From: Enterovibrio calviensis DSM 14347
Lineage (GTDB): Bacteria > Pseudomonadota > Gammaproteobacteria > Enterobacterales > Vibrionaceae
Direction: 5' to 3'
Assembly (NCBI RefSeq): GCF_000621165.1
Contig: NZ_JHZA01000012.1
Span: 124,001 to 188,000 of the forward strand
Length of the DNA: 64,000 bases
Shown: in pieces, positions 46,981 to 57,275 of the stretch
How the letters are laid out: every line of letters starts with the position of its first letter
Position numbering within the stretch: the first letter of the stretch is position 1
Translations under genes and position numbers: made by a program
Notes under the pieces: generated by a model
What the model was told of the DNA's origin: nothing
Database searches by the model: none
Seen by the model: only the letters and a program-made list of their open reading frames with translations

Positions 46981-49900
46981 ATGGCTACGGAAAGCGGTCT
47001 CCAATTTACACTCACCGTCGAAGGCTTACCTGACGACACCTTCGCTGTGCTTGAATTCTCGGGCGAATCAACGCTCTCGGCACCTTACTTGTATAAGGTC
47101 AAACTTGCCAGCCGTCAGGATAATGTCTCCAAGGACGTGGTGGTTGACTGCAATGTGACCCTGAAGCTTTGGCGTGACGGTGAACTTGCGCAGCGTGTGC
47201 ACGGTATTGTCCGTCGCTTCACCCGTGGAGATACTGGTGCTCGTCATACCTTTTACATGCTGGAAATCGTCCCAGCCTTATCTCGGTTATCTCTGCGTCA
47301 AAACAGCCGTATTTTCCAACAGCAAACTGCGCCTGAAATCATCAGTATTCTGCTGCAAGAAATGGGCATTGATGACTATGCTTTTTCGCTGTCAGCTACG
47401 CCTCAAGTGCGTGAATACTGCGTCCAGTATCTCGAGACAGATTTAGCGTTCCTCCAACGTCTTGCCGCTGAAGAAGGCATTTTTTATTGCTTTTTGTCTG
47501 CCAAAGACAAGCACACCGTGTTGTTTTCCGATGACACCCAGACGTTACCGTCATCGGATCAGGCTTTCCTTTACAACGCCAACGTCGGTGGCGTCAGTGA
47601 CCAAGCGTTCGTTAAAGGCTGGCAATTTACGGCGCAAGCCCGCCCGTCTTCCGTCACTCTGAAAGATTACAGCTTCAAAAAGCCCACCTACAGTTTTCTG
47701 CAAAACAAGGCCGGCACAGAGATGGGCTTTCAGCGCGGCACGTATGAACACTATGACTATCCCGGCCGCTTCAAAAGTGATGCATCAGGACAACCGTTTA
47801 CCCAATACCGACTAGAGCATTTGCGCAGTGATGCGCTGACTGCCACGGCGTCGAGTAATATCATGCAGGTCGATGCGGGTCAGATCTTTGAGCTCGAAGA
47901 ACACCCTGATACAGCAAACAACCGTGACTGGATCGTCGTCAGCATGCAATGTGAAGGTACCCAACCGCAGGCACTCGAAGAGCATGGCGGCGAAGGCATG
48001 ACCACCTTTCACAATACCTTCGCGGTTATCCCCGGTCATCGACCATGGCGCCCCGAGCCACAACCAAAAACCTGTGTGCATGGCCCTCAAATCGCCATTA
48101 TCACTGGCCCAAAAGGCGAAGAAATTTTCTGTGATGAACATGGCCGTGTAAAAGTGCAGTTCCCTTGGGACCGTTACGGCGACAGCGACGAAAACTCTAG
48201 CTGTTGGGTGCGTGTATCCCAAGGCTGGGCGGGGGCACAATACGGCATGATGGCGATACCGCGTATTGGCCATGAAGTGATTGTCTCCTTCCTTGAAGGC
48301 GACCCCGACCAACCGATTATTACCGGCCGCACCTATCACGCGACCAATGTGCCGCCCTACCCCCTACCGGCCAACAAAACCCGCACGGTGCTGAGAACCG
48401 AAACCCATCAGGGTGAAGGCTTTAACGAGTTGCGTTTTGAGGACCAAGCAGAGCAGGAAGAAATTTACGTTCATGCCCAAAAAGACATGAACCTGCTGGT
48501 GGAGAACGACCGCAAAGACAACATCAAACATGACTTGCACTTGGATGTGGAAAACGAGCGCTTTTCTCACATCAAGGTGGATGACCATTTAACCGTCGAT
48601 GGACAAAGTAAAACGCATGTCAAAGGCGACATCAGTTTAACCACGGACGCTTCACTGCACATCAAACAAGGTAAGAAACACCTTCTGGAAGCAGGTACGG
48701 AAATCCATCACAAGGCTGGCGACAAAGTCATTATTGAAGCGGGAACTGAAATAACCATCAAAACCGCCGCGGGTTTTGTAAAACTCGACCCTGCGGGCGT
48801 GCATCTATCTGGTGCGGTGGTGAACCTGAACTCTGGGGGCAGTGCGGGAAGTGGCAGTGGGTTTGGTGGCGTTATGCCGATAATGCCTCTTTTGCTTGAT
48901 GATGTTGACCCACTAAAACTGACAACTCAGCTCAACGATAATGAAGAGCATGCCTTAGAATCTAAATTTGCTCTCACTCAGCTCAATGGGCTGCCTAAAG
49001 TGTTCGATGAACACAGATTCTCTATGTGGCTGAGTGGTGTGTTTGGTCATGATATTCCGCCACAAGCCTATCTAGATTTTTACAAAGCCATTGAATCGGG
49101 AAGTATCACCAACCCACCGATTGAAGTCGTTGTTGGCAGTGTGGCCTATTACAACAACAAAACCCAGACAATCATCATTGGCAAAAATTTCATCAGAAAC
49201 GCGAAAGGTGAAACAGGTAAAGACCATAAAGCCCAGCTGCTTACAGTCTTAGTGCACGAGTTTGGTCACCATGTTGATTACCTGCTGCGCAATGTTTACA
49301 GCTCGGTTGGTGGAGATGCCAGTTTGGACGAAGGTGCGGCTTTTGCCGTGCTGCTATCCAATATCAATATGCGCAAGAAAACAGAAACCGTTGTTGCAAA
49401 CTACAAAGGAACATGGGGAGACGAGCTTCTTTCTATCACCTATGCCAATGTGCACAAAGAGCTTCAGAAGCAGCGCAGCTTCATAGAAAACGATAAAAAA
49501 AGCCAAGACGGAGATAGGGAGTATTTTTCCGCAGGAGGAACAGCGGAACAAGCCAAATATGGAAAATACGGGCATAGGTCGATAGAAGCAGCACTCGAAG
49601 GCTTTTTCGATGAAGAAGAAAGGGACACAATCTACTACGGCAATTGGCTACGTGATTATTCTCAGGTAGTCGATATCAAGCTTCTAGAATTCAATCTCGA
49701 TTTACTTATTGGTGCAGCAGACGAGCAAATCAATGACATAGATACCATTAAGAAAGAATTACCTTCTTATCTGAATAAAGTGCAAAGCGAAACAGAGCAA
49801 ATTAGAACGCAAGCTGTCGTTCAGTTAGAAAAAGCAAAACTCAATCTTGCCCGTTTCACTGATGCAACTTCTGAGCAGATGTTCAGAATGTCTTCTGAGC

Positions 49901-51648
49901 TATCCAGTTATAGAAGCGCCCTGAATGCTCAAATAAATGCTTTAACAGCGTCCCGGGCTGAGCTTAACACCCTACTCAATCAACGTTCGTTGCCACCCAG
50001 TAACACAAATCAAGTTAAACAGAGTATAGATAACATTGACTCCGCAATTGTCGCAAAGCGGGCGCAGCTCAGTTTAATCGATGAACTGGATGCTTTTGTT
50101 CTTGGTGGTGGCCAAATTGCTTCCTTTTCAAGCCAAAGCACAGAACATCAGTTATCTTCTGTACAACGGATTGTTACAGATGCGGATATCAGTCGCTTTT
50201 TTAAGCACGTTCATCAGTCACTCCCTGCTATCGAGCAACATCTCACCCAAATACAGGAAGCATTGAAGAAATGCTCTGCTCTGCTCAAAAAAGTGGCTGA
50301 TATAGAAATTACAGATAATACAGGGATCACTTCCGGCGGGCGTCGTGTCGGTAGCAAAGCGATTTCTCGTGAGTCCTTAACACAAGTTGTCGAGATTCTG
50401 GCAAGAAAGGAGTTTCCTGAACGTTTCGCTGAAAGCGATAACTCTCCGTTCCGGCTCAACCCTAAGAAGCTCGGTGTATATCGACCCGAAGAGCATTTAG
50501 ACAATCCCAAAGGTATAACCGCACCAGCCAACCCTCAATACACAGGCGCATTCAGAGGTAACTATAAAGATTCTGAAGGAGAGATTGACGCTAACAAGTG
50601 GTATAAGAATTTCTTCAAAGACTCCATCACCTACGCGAAAGAGCAGCTTTCTCTCGCCGCTGATGCGGGCAGGAATCCCAAAGGGTTGATCCACTTTGGG
50701 CAAGCATTACATGTGATGGAAGATATTTATGCCCACTCTAACTTCGTGGAACTCGCTATCAACAGGCATCGTCGTGAGAGTGGTGAGAAAAGGTTATTTT
50801 GGGCCAAGCCTATGAATACTTGGGTTCAACCAGTACAAGTTGGCAAAACTGATAGCCAAGAGGTAGAGCCCTTAACCACAGGAATATTTGGCGCCAGTGA
50901 CACCGTTGTGAGCCTACTTTCGGTTTTGGAAAAAGGCAGTGATCATTCAACATCCGCAGAAAAAGAGCACTACCAAACACAAGTCAGTATTATGTTAGTG
51001 TTACTCAATGATTATAAGCCAAACGCTGTCGCGCTACTTTTTGACAAACTGGGCTTAGAATATTCTTCAAAGGCTAAAAGCCTTTCCGCAGAGCAGGCAT
51101 TGGAGGCTGCCCAAAAAGCCGACGAGGTATCATACCTCTATCGTTGGATGGTCAAAGAGCTTCTAAACTTATTGTTCCTGTTTTCAAATCAGCTTAAAGC
51201 ACTCATTGCCCGCCAAATGATGGAGGCGATAAAATACGCACAGGATGATACATCACCCACGAATCCGACACATACCCAGTTGGCTAAAGACCCGGATGAC
51301 CATCCATTACACACTATTGCTGCAGAAACTGCTCAGCGGATGGTAGGTACAATGGGGGAAGCGATGAGCGAAGTCTGGCTCGGGCGAAGAAACAAGTCGA
51401 GCCTAGAGAATTTTGTAGATGATTTCTTCATTCATCCGGAACACGTTAGCAATAACAGCCCGGCTCATATAAGGGATTTGTATGAGGAAATACGCATATG
51501 GGCACTTAATAACCCTATTAAACTGAGGATGGCTGCCGAGTATGATGGCCATCTGGAACATGAGTTAGAAAAGCTCAAGGTAATGGCAGAACAAAACACC
51601 CAAGCCCTGGACTTTTACATTGGACTTGAAAAGTTACTTTCAGAGTAA
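46981..51648 (+). CDS. vgrG: Evolved VgrG spike with zincin motif and HET-C-like toxin domain
   Basis: T6SS spike of 1555 residues. Residues 1-620 are a normal VgrG core (gp27-like and gp5-like; [25 protein letters not shown]; beta-helix with repeated charged strands) ending in a Gly/Ser linker near 620-632. The C-terminal extension holds HEFGHH at 759-764 with SLDEGAAF 18 residues later (Glu784), a zincin-like pattern. Then [11 protein letters not shown] at 885-895, a coiled-coil stretch (about 920-1070), and [21 protein letters not shown] at 1238-1258, which resemble HET-C domains. So the gene encodes its own effector. Candidate immunity genes follow directly. Confidence 0.9.
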   Translation: MATESGLQFTLTVEGLPDDTFAVLEFSGESTLSAPYLYKVKLASRQDNVSKDVVVDCNVTLKLWRDGELAQRVHGIVRRFTRGDTGARHTFYMLEIVPALSRLSLRQNSRIFQQQTAPEIISILLQEMGIDDYAFSLSATPQVREYCVQYLETDLAFLQRLAAEEGIFYCFLSAKDKHTVLFSDDTQTLPSSDQAFLYNANVGGVSDQAFVKGWQFTAQARPSSVTLKDYSFKKPTYSFLQNKAGTEMGFQRGTYEHYDYPGRFKSDASGQPFTQYRLEHLRSDALTATASSNIMQVDAGQIFELEEHPDTANNRDWIVVSMQCEGTQPQALEEHGGEGMTTFHNTFAVIPGHRPWRPEPQPKTCVHGPQIAIITGPKGEEIFCDEHGRVKVQFPWDRYGDSDENSSCWVRVSQGWAGAQYGMMAIPRIGHEVIVSFLEGDPDQPIITGRTYHATNVPPYPLPANKTRTVLRTETHQGEGFNELRFEDQAEQEEIYVHAQKDMNLLVENDRKDNIKHDLHLDVENERFSHIKVDDHLTVDGQSKTHVKGDISLTTDASLHIKQGKKHLLEAGTEIHHKAGDKVIIEAGTEITIKTAAGFVKLDPAGVHLSGAVVNLNSGGSAGSGSGFGGVMPIMPLLLDDVDPLKLTTQLNDNEEHALESKFALTQLNGLPKVFDEHRFSMWLSGVFGHDIPPQAYLDFYKAIESGSITNPPIEVVVGSVAYYNNKTQTIIIGKNFIRNAKGETGKDHKAQLLTVLVHEFGHHVDYLLRNVYSSVGGDASLDEGAAFAVLLSNINMRKKTETVVANYKGTWGDELLSITYANVHKELQKQRSFIENDKKSQDGDREYFSAGGTAEQAKYGKYGHRSIEAALEGFFDEEERDTIYYGNWLRDYSQVVDIKLLEFNLDLLIGAADEQINDIDTIKKELPSYLNKVQSETEQIRTQAVVQLEKAKLNLARFTDATSEQMFRMSSELSSYRSALNAQINALTASRAELNTLLNQRSLPPSNTNQVKQSIDNIDSAIVAKRAQLSLIDELDAFVLGGGQIASFSSQSTEHQLSSVQRIVTDADISRFFKHVHQSLPAIEQHLTQIQEALKKCSALLKKVADIEITDNTGITSGGRRVGSKAISRESLTQVVEILARKEFPERFAESDNSPFRLNPKKLGVYRPEEHLDNPKGITAPANPQYTGAFRGNYKDSEGEIDANKWYKNFFKDSITYAKEQLSLAADAGRNPKGLIHFGQALHVMEDIYAHSNFVELAINRHRRESGEKRLFWAKPMNTWVQPVQVGKTDSQEVEPLTTGIFGASDTVVSLLSVLEKGSDHSTSAEKEHYQTQVSIMLVLLNDYKPNAVALLFDKLGLEYSSKAKSLSAEQALEAAQKADEVSYLYRWMVKELLNLLFLFSNQLKALIARQMMEAIKYAQDDTSPTNPTHTQLAKDPDDHPLHTIAAETAQRMVGTMGEAMSEVWLGRRNKSSLENFVDDFFIHPEHVSNNSPAHIRDLYEEIRIWALNNPIKLRMAAEYDGHLEHELEKLKVMAEQNTQALDFYIGLEKLLSE

Positions 51649-51662
51649 GGTCATTGTCATTT

Positions 51663-52379
51663 ATGAAAATTAGATATCTTATTACCATCGCCTTATTTCT
51701 TCTAAGTGGATGTTTCTCTGAAACAGAAGCATCTAACAAACCCATTCGATTGGTCATATCGGGAGATCAAATTACCATTGACGGCAAGGCATTAAGTTTT
51801 GAAGAACCGCTCAAAGAGTGGATTGAGGTTTTAGGTGACGGTTATTTGCAAGGTAACAATGGACCAATTAGCGCATTTTACATGAATCGTTTTATTTACC
51901 CCGAGTTAGGTATTGACTTAGAGGTTCAATTAAACTACTCCGATGTTAAGTCAGATTGGATAGATGGAGAAGTCGGCACATTAAAAGATCCGTATAATCG
52001 CTTCGTTAGTGTTGTCAGGATCAGTATGAACCCTGAATCAAAAGCTAATCCGAGTGATTATCGTTACTTAGATAAAGAAGAGGCCGAGCACCCTTACTAT
52101 ACAATGTATGCCGATTATGCCATTGATTTCTATGGCGCCATTGTAGACAGTGACACGTCAATCGAATCAGTACTCAGTCAAAGCAATATCGTAAAAAGAA
52201 ACCGGAAATTTCACGCCAGTGTTGGTGTCTATTCGGGTTACGAGAATCTAGGGAATATCGTTTTTAACCACTTTTTTGGTGAGCAGCCTGAAGTTTCTAT
52301 GTCTATGGAAGTTTGGCCAACCTTAGAGCTAAGGTTAGAAAACGAACGCCGATATTTTGGTAAAGTGGTGACGCGCTAA
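51663..52379 (+). CDS. Lipoprotein downstream of vgrG, candidate immunity protein
   Basis: ATG at 51663 opens a lipoprotein signal (MKIRYLITIALFLLSGC, lipobox LSGC); a TTG at 51654 is an alternative start close to AAGG. The 239-residue product has no family that I recognise. It begins 14 nt after the vgrG stop. A periplasm-facing lipoprotein in this position fits immunity to an effector acting in the periplasm, which is inference. Confidence 0.7.
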   Translation: MKIRYLITIALFLLSGCFSETEASNKPIRLVISGDQITIDGKALSFEEPLKEWIEVLGDGYLQGNNGPISAFYMNRFIYPELGIDLEVQLNYSDVKSDWIDGEVGTLKDPYNRFVSVVRISMNPESKANPSDYRYLDKEEAEHPYYTMYADYAIDFYGAIVDSDTSIESVLSQSNIVKRNRKFHASVGVYSGYENLGNIVFNHFFGEQPEVSMSMEVWPTLELRLENERRYFGKVVTR

Positions 52380-52968
52380 ATGATGCCCTGCTTTGTTAAA
52401 TCCATATTTGCACTTCTCTTAGTCATAGTTGGCTTACTTACCTAGCACTCTATTTGCTGCGACAACAGCGGTAGGAAGCTACTCCACACCCATCGACTCA
52501 TGAACCACCACTTTTGATCGCCAGGTATTCATTAAAACCATTCCAGAGTGGAGGTGGGTGAATGCCACGCCGTTTGTCCAGAATGGCGACAATATGAAAA
52601 AGCTCTACAGAGCTTACAGTGAATTGCAGGAAATGATTAAAAAACGCGATACCGAAGGATTGAAAGCAGCGTGGTCATTATCAAGCAGAGAGAAAACGAT
52701 GGCAGATGGTTATGGCTCCACACCAGACGAAATTTTTAATGCTATTGGTATTGAAAGCAAATACGAAAGATACAAAGACATAATCTTTGAACCCATTGGT
52801 GAGTGGGCTGATTTTAAGCTTGTTACCTACGCCGGAAGACGCTTAGTTCGACTTGAAAACGCCAGAGGCCATTCACCCCTCAGAGTTTCCTCAGACGAGT
52901 TGGATGCAATAACTTCCTTTACCCCCTATTTCTCTATCATCGACGGTCGAGTCGTAACTTCAAGGTAA
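52380..52968 (+). pseudogene. Decayed gene between the lipoprotein and DUF3592 genes
   Basis: An ATG at 52380 directly after the previous stop opens a signal-like hydrophobic peptide of 20 residues that ends at TAG (52440-52442). An open frame from about 52509 (TTTFDRQVFIKTIPEWRWVNATPFVQNG) continues as a 136-codon frame from 52558 to the stop at 52968 but follows a TGA. The 3' part (NMKKLYRAYSELQEMIKKRD...) looks coding and may still be translated from ATG 52594. No family recognised. Confidence 0.55.
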
Positions 52969-52975
52969 GGTCAAA

Positions 52976-53530
52976 ATGCAAACAGGGAAAGCAGAAAACA
53001 CCAAGGAAAAAGGCTCATCATCAGATTTCGCAAAAGCCATGTTGCTATTGGCTTCGATACCGGCAACCTTGATTGCGGCTGTGGTATTTGACGAGCACGG
53101 CGGCCATATTCTTGGTGGGTATTTCGCCTTGATTTTTGCATTGGTAGCATTTGGGGCACTACGCAAATTCGTGGTCAGTTTGTTTGTTGAATCAATGACT
53201 GTCGAAGGCGTGGTTGTCAGCCTTACTAGCAGCACCAAATTTGTAGAAAAAGAGGGCTCATTAAGCAGGGAAGCTAAAACTCATTATTCACCTGTTTTCC
53301 AGTTTTACTATTTAGGACGGGAGTATCGAATTGCATCCCTAATTTCTCGTGATAGCTTTTTTCAAAAGCTGTTCGGCCCCAAGGTCGGCGATAAAGTCAG
53401 CATATGGGTTCCCGTCAATAATCCACAAGAAGCAGAGCAAAACAATTTTCGCGGGAGATACCTACACCTGCTAGTCGGTGTTGGAATGTCAGCTCTATCC
53501 TTTTGCATTGTCCATTTGTTGACACAATAA
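52976..53530 (+). CDS. DUF3592-like membrane protein
   Basis: A 184-residue protein with two N-terminal membrane helices (about 20-38 and 45-68), a soluble beta domain typical of DUF3592 (VEGVVVSLTSS ... SPVFQFYYLGREYRI ... GDKVSIWVPVNNP) and a C-terminal helix. AAGG precedes the ATG. Such proteins recur in T6SS accessory clusters and toxin-immunity loci; no function is proven. Confidence 0.7.
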   Translation: MQTGKAENTKEKGSSSDFAKAMLLLASIPATLIAAVVFDEHGGHILGGYFALIFALVAFGALRKFVVSLFVESMTVEGVVVSLTSSTKFVEKEGSLSREAKTHYSPVFQFYYLGREYRIASLISRDSFFQKLFGPKVGDKVSIWVPVNNPQEAEQNNFRGRYLHLLVGVGMSALSFCIVHLLTQ

Positions 53531-53532
53531 GA

Positions 53533-55317
53533 ATGCTTCTTGGTCGTTTATTCTTGTACTTCAATTCAAAAATGACACTCTCCGCAAGGAAAGCACCAGT
53601 GAATACAAGAAAAGACAGCAACCGGAAGATAAAAGGTCTACTGAAAGTTTCATTCCTCATTTTCAGCAGTCTGTTCAGCAACACCCCACTATCGATGGAA
53701 GTAGATGCGCTCAGAGTGATAACTGTACCATTCTATAAAGATCTGTCCATCGATCTCCCCATAGATGCTGAGTTGAAGCTTAGGGAGTCAGGTATTTACT
53801 TTTGGTACATTCAGAAGCTACGACTAACACCCGCAAAAGACAAAATCTTCCAAATTGCTCCGTATAATTTGGATATCGTCGTCAGCGAAGCGCCACAATC
53901 GGATTTTGATTATGCTTTCTGGCGAAAAAGCATGGTCGAAGATGGTGTTGAAATTATTGATGAAGTTCCTGGAGGCATGCTTTACTCCTCAGCAAATGTA
54001 CTGCATATTTTCACGTATTTTTACACTGGCCAGGAGCATGTTCTTGGTAAAGCCACACTCTTTGATACTGAAGATTTGGCCCAAGCACGAGCGATGTTTG
54101 AAGTGCTTAACTCCTTCACTCCCAATACAAAACAGAGAAAATTCACAGCCCCCTTCAACATTGCGAACGAGTTACAGACCAAGGAAATAGGCAAAGATAA
54201 CCCACTAGCAAATGAACTTAGAGAACATGTTCAAGAGGGCTTAACAAAAGAACGAGTGCTTCGCACCCGCACACTTGATGGTTTTTGGGCCAAATTTAAC
54301 GCATTCAATGAAATCATAGACATATACCCTGAGCTTGAAACAGACACCCTAGAAAAGTTCGCTGACGAGGCAGATCAATACGATTGGGATATTCGTTTTC
54401 ATCAAGCTTATTTGCCGGGAAAGCAATCGGGTAGCATGGTGATGCAAAGCCAAACAGACCCAATGAGCTTTATCACTTATTGCCTTTTCCAAGATTCGGG
54501 TTTGAACTTACTTGTCTCAATTCCATCAACAGTTTCAGTAACGAAGCAATTAGAATTTGCCCACCATTGCAATCACCTGACTACAGCTCAAACCCTGCCT
54601 TGGATGACTCAACAATGGCTCTCAAAATCGTTTTATTACAAGAGAGTTAAGCCTATGGATGAACCTGAAGGATGGTTTACTGTCTTTGATGACAATGACA
54701 ACCCTGATGATTATTTCTTTGGGGCCGCAGGCGTTTTAGATAGTGAAGCCAGGCTTATCATCCCAAACCGCTTCGAAGAAATTGAGTGGGTTGACGGCTT
54801 TTTTGTTGGTCAATCTAAACTTGGCAAAGAGCTACTTAATAAGTCAGGGGAATCGTTGCTGATAGCTGAGAACTTTCGATTCGTTGACGACGAACTTTAC
54901 TTTGTTTGGGAGGATGACAACCTACAAGGCCTTTTTGATCTAAAAAACAAAGCATGGATTATTCCGTTAGCCGAACAAACCATATCACAATTGGACAACA
55001 GCGGTTTGTTTACCTTCCGAGAGGTGAGTGAATCAACGCCTACGCGTGTTCGATATGGCAAAGTCGGTTTAATGAATCGTGACGGAGTCGTGTTACTAGA
55101 AAACGAATATGACCACTTTTGGTTCAACGCTCAATTGAATGTCATTGTAGCCCAGCAAAAGATGCAATTAGGTTCCCGCTCAACTTATCGCTACGGTATA
55201 TTCAATTTGAAAGGGGAGCAATTGGTTCCCGTACATTATGATCATGTTCTCAATGAACAAGAAACTATCATCAACTTGCGTAAAGATGAGCTTTGGTATC
55301 AGTACCCCGCGAAGTAG
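53533..55317 (+). CDS. Large secreted or membrane-anchored WG-repeat-like protein
   Basis: Start is uncertain: ATG 53533 follows the previous stop by 2 nt; ATG 53572 or an overlapping TTG 53503 are alternatives. The product (594 residues from 53533) has a hydrophobic signal/anchor near residues 35-55. The N-terminal half (FYKDLSIDLPIDAEL, signal to about 390) is unrecognised. The C-terminal half shows WG-repeat-like units (GVLDSEARLIIPNRFEEIEWVDG; GLMNRDGVVLLENEYDHFWF; GIFNLKGEQLVPVHYDHV). Role in the T6SS cluster unknown. Confidence 0.65.
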   Translation: MLLGRLFLYFNSKMTLSARKAPVNTRKDSNRKIKGLLKVSFLIFSSLFSNTPLSMEVDALRVITVPFYKDLSIDLPIDAELKLRESGIYFWYIQKLRLTPAKDKIFQIAPYNLDIVVSEAPQSDFDYAFWRKSMVEDGVEIIDEVPGGMLYSSANVLHIFTYFYTGQEHVLGKATLFDTEDLAQARAMFEVLNSFTPNTKQRKFTAPFNIANELQTKEIGKDNPLANELREHVQEGLTKERVLRTRTLDGFWAKFNAFNEIIDIYPELETDTLEKFADEADQYDWDIRFHQAYLPGKQSGSMVMQSQTDPMSFITYCLFQDSGLNLLVSIPSTVSVTKQLEFAHHCNHLTTAQTLPWMTQQWLSKSFYYKRVKPMDEPEGWFTVFDDNDNPDDYFFGAAGVLDSEARLIIPNRFEEIEWVDGFFVGQSKLGKELLNKSGESLLIAENFRFVDDELYFVWEDDNLQGLFDLKNKAWIIPLAEQTISQLDNSGLFTFREVSESTPTRVRYGKVGLMNRDGVVLLENEYDHFWFNAQLNVIVAQQKMQLGSRSTYRYGIFNLKGEQLVPVHYDHVLNEQETIINLRKDELWYQYPAK

Positions 55318-55438
55318 ATCGGCATACAAAGTGCTTGGCTTGATACGCCAAGCCCATTTCCCTTCCCACTCCAATCTGCGCTACCTTGTAACAACAGTCG
55401 CTTTGGGATTCGAGCGATGATTAACAATGGAGTGTGAA

Positions 55439-56200
55439 ATGCGACATCTTGTTTTAGGGCTGCTTTTTTCGTTACTCATCTCGCCAGTGCAGGCGGCTTG
55501 GGATGATGAAGCCTATGTGGAAAAAGCCTTCGAGCTGATTGCCCTCAATAACGAGTATGACGATAACACGCACCCCATACGCAAGTGGCATCAGCCCATT
55601 AATGTTTGGATTGACCATCGCGTGGGAGACCAAGAGCTTCATACCATGCTGGTTCGCATGCATCTTAAGCATCTCTCAAAGGTAACGGGTCACACAGTCC
55701 AACTGGTCGATACTTTGGAGCAATCCAATCTGAGGATGGTGTTTACTCGCCAAAGTCGCTGGCAGGACGAAACCCGAGAGATATGGGGAGCGGATGAGGA
55801 TTACCCGTTTCGCGGCGCTATCTGCATGGCGCATTTTTCAGTGACTCGAAGCAATGAGATTAAACGCGGCCTGATTGTCATCCCTGTCGATTTTGCGCGT
55901 GAACGTGGAAAGTTGTTTGCTTGTGTGGTGGAAGAGTTAACGCAAGCCATGGGGTTGCCGAATGACTCCAACGAGGTTTTCCCTTCCATTTTCAATGACA
56001 ACACCAAGAACAGTGTTCTGACGCCGTTAGACGTGACCTTACTTAGGTTGCTTTATGCGCCTGACATTCGTGCTGGCATGTCAGGGAATAAGGCGCTTCC
56101 TTTAGTATCACAGTGGTTGAAAGCCCGTCCAAACTGGGCAGAAGAATCCAAAGCTCTCGCTCGCCAATCGGAGTTTGTCACTGAGTTGGGGTTGTTTTAA
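55439..56200 (+). CDS. DUF2927 secreted protein
   Basis: A 253-residue protein with a signal peptide (MRHLVLGLLFSLLISPVQA). GGAG is 6 nt before ATG 55439, which is preferred over 55427. The DUF2927 pattern is visible: KWHQPINVWID, CMAHFSVTRSNEIKRGLIVIP, VVEELTQAMGLPNDSNEVFPSIFND. The VEELTQ segment occupies the place of a zincin helix but lacks histidines. The role in the cluster is unknown. Confidence 0.75.
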   Translation: MRHLVLGLLFSLLISPVQAAWDDEAYVEKAFELIALNNEYDDNTHPIRKWHQPINVWIDHRVGDQELHTMLVRMHLKHLSKVTGHTVQLVDTLEQSNLRMVFTRQSRWQDETREIWGADEDYPFRGAICMAHFSVTRSNEIKRGLIVIPVDFARERGKLFACVVEELTQAMGLPNDSNEVFPSIFNDNTKNSVLTPLDVTLLRLLYAPDIRAGMSGNKALPLVSQWLKARPNWAEESKALARQSEFVTELGLF

Positions 56201-56202
56201 GT

Positions 56203-56928
56203 ATGTGTTTTTACCGATATCGAAAGCTAGAAGTACAACGCAGAATCAAAACGATATCTTGATAATTTCGAGCAGGATATTGCCCCTGCCGATGTGGTCT
56301 TTGGCCACTCGACCCTTTGATTAATTCTGGTTGGCGCGATGCGAAAGTTGATGCTCGAAACCCAAACGGATGGATCGTTAAAAGTCCAAATGGCTCTACC
56401 GACGTTGTAGTGCTGTTTTCAGGTGAAGGAGAAGCATCTGCTAAGCCATTCCCTACATCTCCTTATGACAACCGGAGAATAAGAGCATCAAATGTCGGAG
56501 AAACGGTCATCAGTGAAGCCAAATTTGGGGATATAAATGCGGCCAAACACACCGTTGGAGACAGAATCGCTCTCCCAAGAAACTTCTCTGTATCGTGGCG
56601 AAAAAAACTTAACCCGGAAGCAGACTATTCACAATGGCAATTTGAAAGCTACCAACTGACTGGAGACCTTGGCAGTTTAGATTGGATAGAAAAAGCCATT
56701 CAAGCCTATCGCGCCGCTACCAATGGGTATTTAAAAACCAGCACATTTGATGTTTTCGCTGAAGGCGAATCGCTGTTCATCACATACAGCGCTGCGTGCT
56801 TAACAGACATAGCAGGAGAGCGCTGTGAGGTGGCTAAAGACCCCGAAAACCGCTGGCGTTACTTTGATGAACTTGGGCGTCATGCTTTGATATTGTTTAA
56901 TGGGAAGGGGCAAAAGGTGCCACATTAA
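56203..56928 (+). pseudogene. Frameshifted gene remnant
   Basis: The 3' frame (56317-56928) has no start signal; its best start is a TTG without a ribosome-binding site. Just upstream another frame reads KYNAESKRYLDNFEQDIAPADVVFGHSTL and stops at TGA exactly where the second begins INSGWRDAKVDARNPNGW. Removing two T near 56316-56317 would join them. An in-frame TAG lies further 5'. The C-terminal 200 codons (SPNGSTDVVVLFSG ... EGESLFITYSAACLTD) look coding but of unknown family. Confidence 0.6.
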
Positions 56929-57275
56929 CCAAAGGCTATTCAGTGGTCGAATAAATCACTCAAGTGATGGGGTAACCGAATGGTTCTGACAAAGTCTTCT
57001 CTTCTATTTTGATGATGCTTCTAATCTAAGAACAACCTGATAGCGCAATTAGACCTCACATTACTCCGTTACTCTATTATTCAGATATTGGTGCTGGTAT
57101 GACAGAAAAGCTGGTGATGCCCTTAATCGATAGCTGGTTCAAGAGGAATTAATTGGCCGCAACGATCAACTGATCTCTATCTTCAAAGCAAATGCATTGC
57201 TGAGTTTGGTTTGAGCTCAGAACCAGCGAAGCTAGCATTCATTTCGGTTAGCTAGCTTCATTGGATCGCATGATT
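56929..57275. other. Intergenic region before the dha regulators
   Basis: No gene seen. GAAGCTAGC / GCTAGCTTC (57228-57236 and 57251-57259) form a 9-bp hairpin with a 14-nt loop just beyond the stop of the regulator gene ending at 57276; it lacks a T-run. Confidence 0.5.

Noticed and set aside
47812-48339. 175-codon minus-strand frame inside vgrG
   Set aside because: Antisense to the conserved VgrG core.
55930-55990. Zincin active site in the DUF2927 protein
   Set aside because: The helix reads VEELTQ, so the HExxH histidines are missing; no basis to call it a protease.
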